Shown here: positions 1-7,826 of the stretch, one piece after another | How the letters are laid out: the number at the start of each line of letters is the position of its first letter | Position numbering within the stretch: position 1 is the stretch's first letter | DNA from: SKVR01 sp037441525 | Lineage (GTDB): Bacteria > Bacteroidota > Bacteroidia > Bacteroidales > UBA7960 | DNA length: 13,936 nt | Assembly: GCA_037441525.1 (NCBI GenBank) | Contig: JBBISA010000078.1 | Location: 1-13,936 of the forward strand | Direction: 5' to 3' | The notes under the pieces: generated by a model | Told to the model about the DNA's origin: nothing | What the model saw: only the letters and a program-made list of their open reading frames with translations | Database searches by the model: none | Program-made: the position numbers and the translations under genes

Positions 1-55
1 GACAGGCTTTTAATAGCAGCGTCAACAGTTCACTGGCAAGATTGCGGATAATCAT
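1..55 (-). CDS. Possible N-terminus of a gene truncated by the window edge (DUF4143-type ATPase?)
   Basis: An ATG on the minus strand at 55-53 opens a frame that stays open to the window edge. It gives 18 codons, beginning MIIRNLASELLTLL. The pattern of an early Arg-Asn followed by regularly spaced leucines resembles, from memory, the start of Bacteroidota DUF4143 AAA-type ATPases, which run straight into a P-loop. No P-loop lies inside the window, so that identity is a guess. The gene would lie 137 bases downstream of ispH on the same strand. I see no good TAnnTTTG promoter element in that gap. An 18-codon open frame can occur by chance. Confidence 0.3.
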   Translation of the reverse strand, partial: MIIRNLASELLTLLLKAC

Positions 56-192
56 CTTCGTAAAACATAAAACCGGATAAATGGGGTTTTACAGCTATAA
101 ATTGTTGAACTTTTCCAGGGAGTTTTCCAGAAATGAAATGAGGAGCAATCCAACCATTTAAGAACAATTGATTTACAGGTAGGAAAAAAGTT

Positions 193-1086
193 TTAGGATG
201 CCTTGGTAATTCTTTGTATATCGGCCGCCACCTCTTCCATCAACCACATGGGTGTTGAAGTAGCCCCGCAAACACCGGCACTTTGCTTGTTTACAAACCA
301 TGATGGTTGCAATTCTTCTTTCCCCGATATAAAGTAGGTGTCAGGGTTGCCCGACCTACAAATTTCGAAAAGGTATTTCCCATTAGAACTTTTCGGGCCG
401 CTTACAAAAATGATTATATCGTGTTTGGTTGCAAATTCAGCCATTTTTGGTCCCCGGTCTGACACTTGCCTGCAAATGGTGTTAAATGCTTTTAAATCGT
501 CAGGATTTGCTTCGCTGCAATTACAGGTTTTTATCCGGCTCCTTAAAAGTTCTTTCAGTTGATTATAGGATTCTTTATCCTGGGTAGTCTGGCTGTAAAG
601 AGATATAGGTTTTGAAAAATCAATTTTTTCCAGTCCCGCAAAATCGTTTCCAATTACAATGGCATTATTATCTGTTTGCCCCATCAACCCAACCACCTCT
701 GCATGGCCTTCCTTTCCAAAAATAACCACCTGTCCATGCCTTTGCTGCATTTCCTGGTGGCTTTTTTTTACTCGTTGCTGAAGTTTAAGTACAACAGGAC
801 AAGATGCATCAATAAGTTTTATATTGTTTTTGCGGGCTATTTCATAGGTAAAGGGGGGCTCGCCATGGGCTCTTATCAACACTCTTGTATTGAACAGGTT
901 TTCCAAATCGTTGTGGCTGATTACCTTTAAGCCCAAAGATTCAAGTCTTTCAACTTCCTTATTGTTATGAACAATATGGCCAAGACAATAAAGGCTTCCA
1001 TATTGTTTCAGGTATTCTTCGGCTGCTTTAATCGCCTTGAGAACTCCGAAGCAGAAACCCGAATTCCGGTCGATATTTATAATCAT
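193..1086 (-). CDS. ispH: 4-hydroxy-3-methylbut-2-enyl diphosphate reductase (IspH/LytB)
   Basis: IspH is the last enzyme of the methylerythritol phosphate pathway. It is a cytoplasmic [4Fe-4S] enzyme that reduces HMBPP to isopentenyl and dimethylallyl diphosphate. The protein has 297 residues, close to the usual 300 or so. Cluster-ligand cysteines are visible at Cys12 (in SGFCFGV), Cys96 (in DASCPVV) and Cys205 (in NTICRQVSDR). Substrate-pocket residues are His40 (GHIVHN), His74 (RAHG), Glu126 with His128 (GKEGHAEV), Thr167 (SQTTQ) and Ser233-Asn235 (SSNGK). All key residues appear intact. The ATG overlaps the stop codon of the upstream porQ by 4 bases (ATGA), implying translational coupling and one transcript. 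In Porphyromonas, as I recall, a cytidylate kinase gene accompanies this pair; here none is present. Confidence 0.97.
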   Translation of the reverse strand: MIINIDRNSGFCFGVLKAIKAAEEYLKQYGSLYCLGHIVHNNKEVERLESLGLKVISHNDLENLFNTRVLIRAHGEPPFTYEIARKNNIKLIDASCPVVLKLQQRVKKSHQEMQQRHGQVVIFGKEGHAEVVGLMGQTDNNAIVIGNDFAGLEKIDFSKPISLYSQTTQDKESYNQLKELLRSRIKTCNCSEANPDDLKAFNTICRQVSDRGPKMAEFATKHDIIIFVSGPKSSNGKYLFEICRSGNPDTYFISGKEELQPSWFVNKQSAGVCGATSTPMWLMEEVAADIQRITKAS

Positions 1087-2192
1087 TGTTCTGTGCGGAT
1101 TGATGGTTTCGTTCCAGGACGTACAAACAGGGTTTCCATGTTGGTGGTAATGGAGATATGGTTGGGTGAACCTGCCAGATGGTAATTTGCACGGCCATAA
1201 TAAAACCTGAAGTGCGACACTTTAAGTCCAAGTCCGAAAGAAAGCCCCACCGACGAAGGCCGGCTGCTTACCATCATTTCCTGTCTGCGGCGATAGTTGT
1301 AGCCAATATTGGCCGAAAGGTTGGCCGTTGGGGTAAACTCAATGCCAAAAACCAGGTGCCTGAACAATTTATCTGTAAACTGTCCGATGCGGTCCCTGGC
1401 TGGGTTGGTAGGTGTTTCAGTGGCAAGGGTAATTTGGTCTGGATTCACAAAGTCGGGGTAGGTTAGGTCGGGCCGATGCAGGTTGTGGGCAACCATTGAG
1501 AAGCGCAGCGGTGCATTGATTAGCTTTTTGCTGATGCCAAGCACTATATCAAACGGTATATTTTCGCGTGTGCTGTTGTAGGTGGTTATTTGTCTGCCAA
1601 TATTTCTGACAACCAATGATGTGGCAATCATTCGGTCGGAATCGAACCATGAAACCGAAACATCGGCTGCCAACCCGGTGGATGAATACTCTTCGAAATA
1701 AGAAAAGATGGATTTAAGGTTGCTTCCAATGGATATTTTTTCTGTAAGTTGCCTTCCCCAACCCAATACAACTGCGTATTCGCCTGCCGAAAAATTGCCA
1801 TAGCGATTTCCTAATTCGTCGGCTTCGGTAAAGCTGCCATAACTTATGTAGTTAACTGCCAGCGAAAAATGACCTGCCCTATAAAATGAGCGGTTGAATG
1901 CAGCAGTTCCATAATTGATATCGCCAAAGTAGTCGGCAAAATTTAGGGAGAGTTGGCTGTTTATTTCTCTGCCAAGAATGGAAGGGTAGTAAAGTGCCAT
2001 ACCCAAATCGTTTTCGAAGCCCGGAACAGCATATCCTCCTGAGGCGGTTATACGGGCGGTTGATGGAAGATTAAGAAACTCATAAACCCTTCCACTTTGG
2101 GATTGTCCTGATGAAGGTAAACTGATTGCCAGAATAATTATGGCAATAAAAATAGAAGAATATATATATATTGACAGAGAATACTTATTCAC
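1083..2192 (-). CDS. porQ: Type IX secretion system protein PorQ
   Basis: PorQ belongs to the outer-membrane attachment complex (PorU, PorV, PorQ, PorZ) of the Bacteroidota type IX secretion system, which processes and anchors cargo on the cell surface. The 369-residue protein begins with a hydrophobic signal peptide (about residues 10-29). The family hallmark follows, YEFLNLPSTARITASGGYAV in residues 37-56. The rest is a run of alternating beta-strand-like segments, with NPDQITLATETP near residue 251, consistent with a FadL/PorV-like beta-barrel. The start codon is GTG at 2192-2190. I found no better in-frame ATG, and an out-of-frame five-codon reading frame (MHQRE) overlaps this GTG. The gene is first in a two-gene unit with ispH. 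Its presence predicts T9SS and CTD-bearing cargo elsewhere in the genome. The family call is strong; the exact start is less sure. Confidence 0.88.
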   Translation of the reverse strand: MNKYSLSIYIYSSIFIAIIILAISLPSSGQSQSGRVYEFLNLPSTARITASGGYAVPGFENDLGMALYYPSILGREINSQLSLNFADYFGDINYGTAAFNRSFYRAGHFSLAVNYISYGSFTEADELGNRYGNFSAGEYAVVLGWGRQLTEKISIGSNLKSIFSYFEEYSSTGLAADVSVSWFDSDRMIATSLVVRNIGRQITTYNSTRENIPFDIVLGISKKLINAPLRFSMVAHNLHRPDLTYPDFVNPDQITLATETPTNPARDRIGQFTDKLFRHLVFGIEFTPTANLSANIGYNYRRRQEMMVSSRPSSVGLSFGLGLKVSHFRFYYGRANYHLAGSPNHISITTNMETLFVRPGTKPSIRTEQ

Positions 2193-2287
2193 GTTGATGC
2201 ATTTTCGGGTGGGTGAATTTGTAACCCGGTATCAACGGCAAATATCTGAAAAAATTGCTATCAAATTATCCTGCCGGTATTAAATCC

Positions 2288-2303
2288 TTGCAATTGGCTG
2301 CAA
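2288..2303 (-). terminator. Weak hairpin after the universal stress gene
   Basis: Immediately after the stop codon of the stress-protein gene there is a 5-bp stem (TTGCA/TGCAA) with a 6-base loop. On the minus strand it is followed by GGATTTAATACC, which is only modestly T-rich. It is a poor intrinsic terminator and may be chance. Confidence 0.2.
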
Positions 2304-3137
2304 CTATTGGAGCATGTTGGCTCGTATGCTTAGTATGGGTACAGGACTATTGTTGATTGTTTGTTGGGCAAAAATGTTGGAGATGGGATGGCCTGATGTG
2401 TATTCCTGATCTGTCATGAGAGAAATAAGGTCGCCGTTTCTTTTTACTGAATAATCGATGATGGCCTTGGAAAGGTTATCGGACACCTTGCGTTCGTTTA
2501 TATAGCGCAAGCCGGTGGGTATGATAAGGTCCATGGCAGCTTTGGTGTTTTTCTCCACCTTCTCCTCAATATTCTTTATTTTGGAGCTAACCAGTGAAAG
2601 AACATTGATCTGAGCCTTGAAAAGTTGGGCAAGCTTTACTGTAAAGGGAACTTTTAGCAGCGTTTCTGATGTACTGTCGATGGGCAGAATGATTTTTTCA
2701 ATCAAAGGGTCTTTTATTCTGAAGGTCTTTTTAACAACTATTACCGGCTTTTCGGCATGGAAAATAATTTTAAGTGCGTTGTTTCCTATCCATTCCTCTT
2801 CAAAACCCGACATCCCGTGCGCCCCGGCAATGATGAGGCCTGCATCGGTATATTTGGCCTGGTTGGTTATCTCTTCATAAATTTTACCCAATAGAATTTT
2901 ATAACTAATTTTTCCGGGGTTCAAACCGGGCACATCCTGCAGCAGCTTATTGAAGCTATTGGCAATAGAAAGTTCCATCCCCTTTTCATCTTTAACAATA
3001 TTCCAATCCTTATCGCGGGCCTTACTAACGTAAACCATTTTAATGGAGCAGCCACATGCTGTGGAAATTTTGGCTGCATATTGCAATGCCTGAATGGACG
3101 ATTTTGAAAAATCAACGGCTACAACTATCTCTTTCAT
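2304..3137 (-). CDS. Universal stress protein, tandem UspA domains
   Basis: This is a 277-residue cytoplasmic protein made of two Usp folds. Domain 1 (about residues 1-138) starts with KEIVVAVDFSKSS, the typical first strand with its Asp. It carries a nucleotide-binding-type signature Gly105-x2-Gly108-x9-Gly118 (GAHGMSGFEEEWIGNN), although Asn replaces the usual final Ser/Thr. Domain 2 (about 147-277) begins KIILPIDSTSET. In place of the glycine signature it has LISLMTDQEYTSGHPISN, so it has probably lost ATP binding. Usp proteins of this type help cells survive stress or starvation, but the ligand and partner of this one cannot be read from sequence. It is flanked by same-strand genes at 111 and 119 bases and has a promoter-like element upstream, so it is probably transcribed alone. 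Confidence 0.92.
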   Translation of the reverse strand: MKEIVVAVDFSKSSIQALQYAAKISTACGCSIKMVYVSKARDKDWNIVKDEKGMELSIANSFNKLLQDVPGLNPGKISYKILLGKIYEEITNQAKYTDAGLIIAGAHGMSGFEEEWIGNNALKIIFHAEKPVIVVKKTFRIKDPLIEKIILPIDSTSETLLKVPFTVKLAQLFKAQINVLSLVSSKIKNIEEKVEKNTKAAMDLIIPTGLRYINERKVSDNLSKAIIDYSVKRNGDLISLMTDQEYTSGHPISNIFAQQTINNSPVPILSIRANMLQ

Positions 3138-3168
3138 GGCCAGTAATTTTAAGGTGGTAACATTGCTC

Positions 3169-3176
3169 CGAAAGTA
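3169..3176 (-). promoter_or_regulatory. Candidate -7 promoter element for the universal stress gene
   Basis: The minus strand reads TACTTTCG, one mismatch from the Bacteroidota -7 consensus TAnnTTTG. It lies about 32 bases upstream of the stress-protein ATG. A TTG lies 22 bases further upstream, slightly beyond the usual 19-21-base spacing. The placement between tamB and the stress gene supports an independent promoter. Confidence 0.4.
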
Positions 3177-3256
3177 CGAAAATTATAAATGGAAGCATCA
3201 ATTATTCTTAGCTTTTTTTAAGATAATTAATAGCTCGCAATAAGAAGAGCAAGGGC

Positions 3257-6200
3257 TTAGTCAGGCAGGTTCCCTTCGGCATCATCTACCTCCGGAATTT
3301 CGAGAACCGTGCGTCGCTGTTTTCTGAACAGTTCATTGAGGCTATCGAATTCGCGACGGTAAAAAATACCCACCCCCTGGGTATATGGGGCATTGGAATT
3401 CAGAATATCGAAGGTGTTTGACCTGTTAAAGGCTTTTACCCTGAATTTTCCCTCGGGAGTAATTTTTATTTCCACGTTTACATCGCCGATAATATTACTG
3501 GTTCTTTGGGTTTGTGATGGATGGTTTCCTGCCACTCCGAAATTGCCATCAATCACTACCCTGTCGTTAAAAAGCTGGGTCGAAAGTGCAAGTTCTACTT
3601 CCTGGGCGCTAAGCTCATCCCCTGGTCTTATATTCACACCAATATCAACATCGGAGCTTATCTGCGAAAGCCAGTTGGATAATTGGTTTGAAAGCAGCTC
3701 GGCCGATGTGGTACCCATTCCGTAGCCCAGGGCATTATTAATACCTTCGTCTGGTGGAACAAACCGGTTAAGGATAAGAAGTGAAAATACCTGGCGGTTC
3801 ATCTCCTGTTCAGTAGTGATAAGCCTGTCTATCATTTCGCGGGTTGATTCATCGCTGCCCGGCAATTGTATGCTAAATGATACCGAAGGGTTGAACAACT
3901 TATTGGTGAGGTGAAGGACTGTCTCTACCGGCACTCTTCGTCTCAGAACGTCAGAGGTATCAGTCTGGCTGGCAGCCAGGTCGAAAAGTGTGGTGCGCAG
4001 GCGGTAAATGGCTTTCAGGTCTACATCGGCATCATAGAGGTCGCCTGTCCAGCGAATCATACCACCCTGTTCAATGCGAAACCGTTTATTGATAAGATTC
4101 TGAAGGGTAAATAGGTATTCTCCTTCCTGAATATTATAGTCGCCATACATGGTAATAAAACCCTGTTTGTCCACTTCAACTTTCAGATCCCCAAACCCCC
4201 TGCCGCGCATAATATCGCCAATTTTTGAATCAAAAATTATCTGTATCTCTGCTTCGGGGGTTACGGTAAGGTCGAAATTAAGAGTAAGTCCGAAATTTGA
4301 AGGTTTCTGGAAAACTGCCTGCGAATGTTTATCATGGCCTGGTTTTACGAAGGAAATAAAACTCGATTCGGAAACTTCGCCCAGGTAATCAAGCGGAAGG
4401 AAAAACTGTGTTCCCCGGTTGGCGGTTGCGGCAACATCAATTTTTATATCGTTTACAGGGCCATGCACATGAACAAGCCCTGTGGCAAATGCTTTTCCAT
4501 AAAATAGTTCATTGTGATGGGGCTGGGTATTCAACACCACCATTCGTTCAGGTCTGATAGTAACATCTACACTGAAATCGTAAAAATTCCGGTGCCTTAA
4601 TATGCCTGTTACCCTTCCATTATTTCCCAGGGTATCACTAAGCAGAAGATTATCAAAACGGATATAGTCCTTCCCGATTTCCACTTCATGGGCAAAGGAG
4701 TAGCTGGTATTGAGGTAATCAACCCTGAACCCGGTTCTGACAAGCCGGGCCCTGCCACTAAGTTCGGGTGCCGAAAGAGGGCCACGGAGTTTAAGCCGGC
4801 CCGATGCAAGTCCGCGAAAATTGGACGCAAAATCACTGATATAGCGTCCAAAAACCGACATTTTGAAATTTTCAATAACGATATCAAGATCAAAATTATC
4901 GTTTTCCCTTTCAGGATAAAAGTAGCCACTGGCAATCACTGGTTTGTTTGAACCCACATTCCCATGATAAATTATTTCAGTATTTATCTTAAAGGCTTTC
5001 TCAACAGCATCCCAGGTGCTGGAAAGCGAAAGATCGCCCAGGTGGTCGCGATTGAATGCAAACCGGTTTATTTTAAGTTCGGCCATTACACCCGGAGAGT
5101 TTTGCAGGTTCGATAATTTGAGGTCGCCATTGGCAATGCCGCTGAAATGTATTTTTCGTTCGCCAAGTAAAAAGTTAAAGCTTTCAATGTTGAAATTCTG
5201 CACTTTAATATCCAGAACATCTTCGGGCCGTCCAGTCAGGTTACCATTAACCAGCAGGTATTCATCCTTTTTGTAAACCCTGAAATTACGGATGGAAATG
5301 GCTGTTGAATCAACAATAATCCTGTTGTTGGGGCTGAAGGTCCATAATGAGTCATTAAGGTAAGCATAAGATGGCAAAACGGAAAACTCTGCTGAACGTG
5401 GCGACAGGAGTCTGCCACGGGTTTTTATGCTGCCCAGGTTGCGGTTTTGCGAGCCACGGTTTTCCCATTGGGTCAGCATCATCAATGTGTCGCTGAAAAG
5501 CATGCCCGAAACAAAGAATTGCTCCATTCTCAGGCTATCGGTAAGGAATAGATTATTTCCCCTGAGCGTTAGTTCAAGGTTGGCCGGGTCGGAGTAGATG
5601 TTGATTTCAGGTCTGTCAAGCAAATATCCCCCAAGCCTGAGATAATCAAAATGGCCATTAATTGCCAGTTCATTGATAACCGATTTGAAATGTCCGGTTA
5701 AATAAGTATGGGATGATATTTCTAACCACGGAAAGAATAATGATGTTAGGGTGGATGTTTTTTTCAGATGGATGGAGATATTGGCATCTTGTATACCCGA
5801 TGAATTGTTCTCAGTATCTTTGGGTGCTGCAAAAACAGAGGGAGCAAAGGTGTGAAAAAAGCGGTTGAAATCAGAAACTACTTTGCCCGGGTCTATGGTT
5901 CCTCCTATCATCACATCAATAAAGTCAGAAAATAGTCTGAATTCGCGATATCCATTTTCCTGTATTGTATTTTCAATCCCGAAAACATCAGTATGGATAA
6001 GTTCAACAGGCGGTTCATCAGTGTTTTGTATTTTCTTTTCAGAGTAAACAGCCGAGTAAGCATTTGCTTCACCATAAATATTGTCAGGGTTGCTTCCTTT
6101 AGCGTTTACATGCACTTTGGTTGATAAAATGCTGTAATGGAGTGAGTCGCGCTGATAAATATTTAAGCGGGTAAGGTTGGCATTGTCAATTTGTGCTACG

Positions 6201-7768
6201 AAGTTCATTATGGGTAATTCGTCTCTGAAATCGACCACTCCGCTGAAATCGAGCATAAGATGCGGGTCGTTTACGTTGAATTTTCCACTAAACATGCGAT
6301 TGATAAAGTTGCCGGCAATCTGCATTTTTCTGTATTCGTATCCCCTGAACTGCAACAGGTCTATCTGGCCTGTAATACGCAAATCAAGCTTATCGATGGT
6401 GTGACCGGTTCCCTCTACTGACGCATTCAGGGCAATATTCCCGAAGTTTTCGGTGTCGCCAATTAATTTACCAAACCGGAAACTTCTTGTTGAAATTTTT
6501 CCCCGATAATTAAATTTCCGGAATTCATTGTCGCTGATGATGGCCAGATTGGTCGAAAAACTGCCCATGGAGGTATTGAAAAGGCCGAATGACACAAAGT
6601 TGTAAAGGAACCCGGTAAAATTGCCTGAAAATGAAGTTACTCCCAAATTGGCAAATTCTGCAGGAATAAAATGTGCTGCTGTGCCCATGTTTTTGGGCAG
6701 TTTGAAGCTGGCCAGGTCGCTGTGAAAGGTAACCAGTCTGTTGATACTTAAATTGATAAAGGTTTCATATATATCAGGCAATCCAATCATGCTAAAGTTG
6801 CCTTCGAACTGGGTGAGTGCCCCATATTTAAGAACCAGGTCATTTCCCCGCAGATTCGATATTTTTCCTGAAAGCCTTCCACTTATATCAATCTTGCCAT
6901 CCATCCCATACAAACCGGGAGTAAAATAGCCAATATCATATAGATTCAGGTACGATGGGCTAATGTCGGCTTCCATTGACACAGCATCAATAAAATCCTC
7001 AAGGGCAGCATAGCCTTCGTAGTTCAGTTTAAGATTAAGAAAAAGCAGGCTTTTTTCAGTTTCAATGCGTGTTTTTTTAAAGGTGCTTCCCTGTGGTGAA
7101 ACCATGATATCGGAGGTAACCGATTTAACCGAAAAGCCATAATCCTCATCAACCGAAAATGATTTCAGGCTGGCGGTAAGGGTATCCTGCACCAGGATAA
7201 TATCTTCAACCAGCATATTAATATTTTTAAATGCGAAATTGTTGGGGTCGAAACCAAAGCCAATATGTTCGAAATTGTAATCTGTCATACAAACGGATGA
7301 ATTTCTGAATTCGAATGACCTTACGATAACATCCCAGGGTAGTCGGTTTATGGTGTCGGTTGAGCTATCTTTGGCGAGATAATCAATGAGAAACTGAAAA
7401 TTAAAGCTTTCTTCATTGTAATGCCTTAAAGCTGTTACATTTGCTTTATCGAACACCACCTTGTCGAGCAGCAAAAACCGACGCCCTGGCAAAAATCTCC
7501 GAAGGTCAACTATTATTCTTTTACTGTCAAGTATGTGATGTTGATGGCGATCGAGAATTTCAACTTCTTCAAGAATAATGTGTAGATTGCGCGATATATT
7601 GACCCCACCTACTGTAATAGTGGCACCTAATTCGCGCGACAGATATTCGGCAGCCTTTCCGGCAATATAGGTTTGTATGGCAGGCGATCGAAGTGTAAGA
7701 TAGGCCATGGTGGGTATTAACAGCATCACCATCACTGTTGTAAAAACGGTGATGGTTGTTTTTTTCAT
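3257..7768 (-). CDS. tamB: Translocation and assembly module protein TamB (DUF490)
   Basis: This is a very large envelope protein of 1503 residues, counted from the ATG at 7768. A short basic N-terminus (MKKTT) and one hydrophobic segment (about residues 5-24) anchor it in the inner membrane. A long, repetitive beta-strand-rich region follows, typical of AsmA/TamB-like proteins that form a periplasm-spanning groove. The conserved C-terminal TamB domain spans about residues 1050-1480. It is marked by IGDIMRGRGFGDLKV near 1183, then YGDYNIQEGEYLFTLQN, and FNDRVVIDGNFGVAGN near 1400. TamB family members work with an Omp85 partner in outer-membrane protein insertion or phospholipid transport; no such partner is in the window. 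An in-frame GTG at 7795 would add nine residues. It touches the predicted -7 element and would precede the transcription start, so the ATG is preferred. The gene is divergent from tsaD. Confidence 0.9.
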   Translation of the reverse strand: MKKTTITVFTTVMVMLLIPTMAYLTLRSPAIQTYIAGKAAEYLSRELGATITVGGVNISRNLHIILEEVEILDRHQHHILDSKRIIVDLRRFLPGRRFLLLDKVVFDKANVTALRHYNEESFNFQFLIDYLAKDSSTDTINRLPWDVIVRSFEFRNSSVCMTDYNFEHIGFGFDPNNFAFKNINMLVEDIILVQDTLTASLKSFSVDEDYGFSVKSVTSDIMVSPQGSTFKKTRIETEKSLLFLNLKLNYEGYAALEDFIDAVSMEADISPSYLNLYDIGYFTPGLYGMDGKIDISGRLSGKISNLRGNDLVLKYGALTQFEGNFSMIGLPDIYETFINLSINRLVTFHSDLASFKLPKNMGTAAHFIPAEFANLGVTSFSGNFTGFLYNFVSFGLFNTSMGSFSTNLAIISDNEFRKFNYRGKISTRSFRFGKLIGDTENFGNIALNASVEGTGHTIDKLDLRITGQIDLLQFRGYEYRKMQIAGNFINRMFSGKFNVNDPHLMLDFSGVVDFRDELPIMNFVAQIDNANLTRLNIYQRDSLHYSILSTKVHVNAKGSNPDNIYGEANAYSAVYSEKKIQNTDEPPVELIHTDVFGIENTIQENGYREFRLFSDFIDVMIGGTIDPGKVVSDFNRFFHTFAPSVFAAPKDTENNSSGIQDANISIHLKKTSTLTSLFFPWLEISSHTYLTGHFKSVINELAINGHFDYLRLGGYLLDRPEINIYSDPANLELTLRGNNLFLTDSLRMEQFFVSGMLFSDTLMMLTQWENRGSQNRNLGSIKTRGRLLSPRSAEFSVLPSYAYLNDSLWTFSPNNRIIVDSTAISIRNFRVYKKDEYLLVNGNLTGRPEDVLDIKVQNFNIESFNFLLGERKIHFSGIANGDLKLSNLQNSPGVMAELKINRFAFNRDHLGDLSLSSTWDAVEKAFKINTEIIYHGNVGSNKPVIASGYFYPERENDNFDLDIVIENFKMSVFGRYISDFASNFRGLASGRLKLRGPLSAPELSGRARLVRTGFRVDYLNTSYSFAHEVEIGKDYIRFDNLLLSDTLGNNGRVTGILRHRNFYDFSVDVTIRPERMVVLNTQPHHNELFYGKAFATGLVHVHGPVNDIKIDVAATANRGTQFFLPLDYLGEVSESSFISFVKPGHDKHSQAVFQKPSNFGLTLNFDLTVTPEAEIQIIFDSKIGDIMRGRGFGDLKVEVDKQGFITMYGDYNIQEGEYLFTLQNLINKRFRIEQGGMIRWTGDLYDADVDLKAIYRLRTTLFDLAASQTDTSDVLRRRVPVETVLHLTNKLFNPSVSFSIQLPGSDESTREMIDRLITTEQEMNRQVFSLLILNRFVPPDEGINNALGYGMGTTSAELLSNQLSNWLSQISSDVDIGVNIRPGDELSAQEVELALSTQLFNDRVVIDGNFGVAGNHPSQTQRTSNIIGDVNVEIKITPEGKFRVKAFNRSNTFDILNSNAPYTQGVGIFYRREFDSLNELFRKQRRTVLEIPEVDDAEGNLPD

Positions 7769-7775
7769 ACCTTTG
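7768..7775 (+). promoter_or_regulatory. Candidate -7 promoter element for tsaD
   Basis: TACCTTTG is an exact match to the Bacteroidota -7 consensus TAnnTTTG. It lies 50 bases upstream of the tsaD ATG, giving an expected leader of roughly 40-45 nt. Its first base is shared with the tamB start codon. No TTG lies at the ideal -33 distance, so this is a one-element call. Confidence 0.4.
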
Positions 7776-7794
7776 CCTGCCTTGAATTTTTGCA

Positions 7795-7826
7795 CAACTG
7801 TATTTTATAACTTCTTAAATACCAAA
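7795..7826 (-). promoter_or_regulatory. Candidate tamB promoter (-33 TTTG, 20-base spacer, -7 TACAGTTG)
   Basis: On the minus strand, TTTG (7826-7823) is followed by a 20-base spacer and TACAGTTG (7802-7795). This fits the Bacteroidota sigma-factor pattern TTTG-N19-21-TAnnTTTG with one mismatch in the -7. The -33 element overlaps the first base of the tsaD ATG. Transcription would start roughly 20 bases before the tamB ATG at 7768, which supports that start over the GTG at 7795. Confidence 0.5.

Noticed and set aside
17..230. Minus-strand open frame of about 70 codons overlapping the ispH 3' end and running into the downstream gap
   Set aside because: No ATG occurs in its first 50 or so codons, it begins inside ispH in another frame, and the translation matches nothing I know.
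3138..3256. Terminator hairpin after tamB (GCTC/GAGC)
   Set aside because: The stem is only 4 bp with a 10-base loop and no T-run follows. It is too weak to call.
3393..3725. 110-codon plus-strand open frame inside the tamB 3' region, plus several smaller ones through tamB
   Set aside because: The conserved TamB C-terminal domain is on the opposite strand throughout. These are shadows of a long gene with few antisense stops.
7769..7795. N-terminal extension of TamB from a GTG at 7795
   Set aside because: The GTG touches the predicted -7 element and would precede the transcription start. The ATG at 7768 begins a typical basic-plus-hydrophobic membrane anchor.
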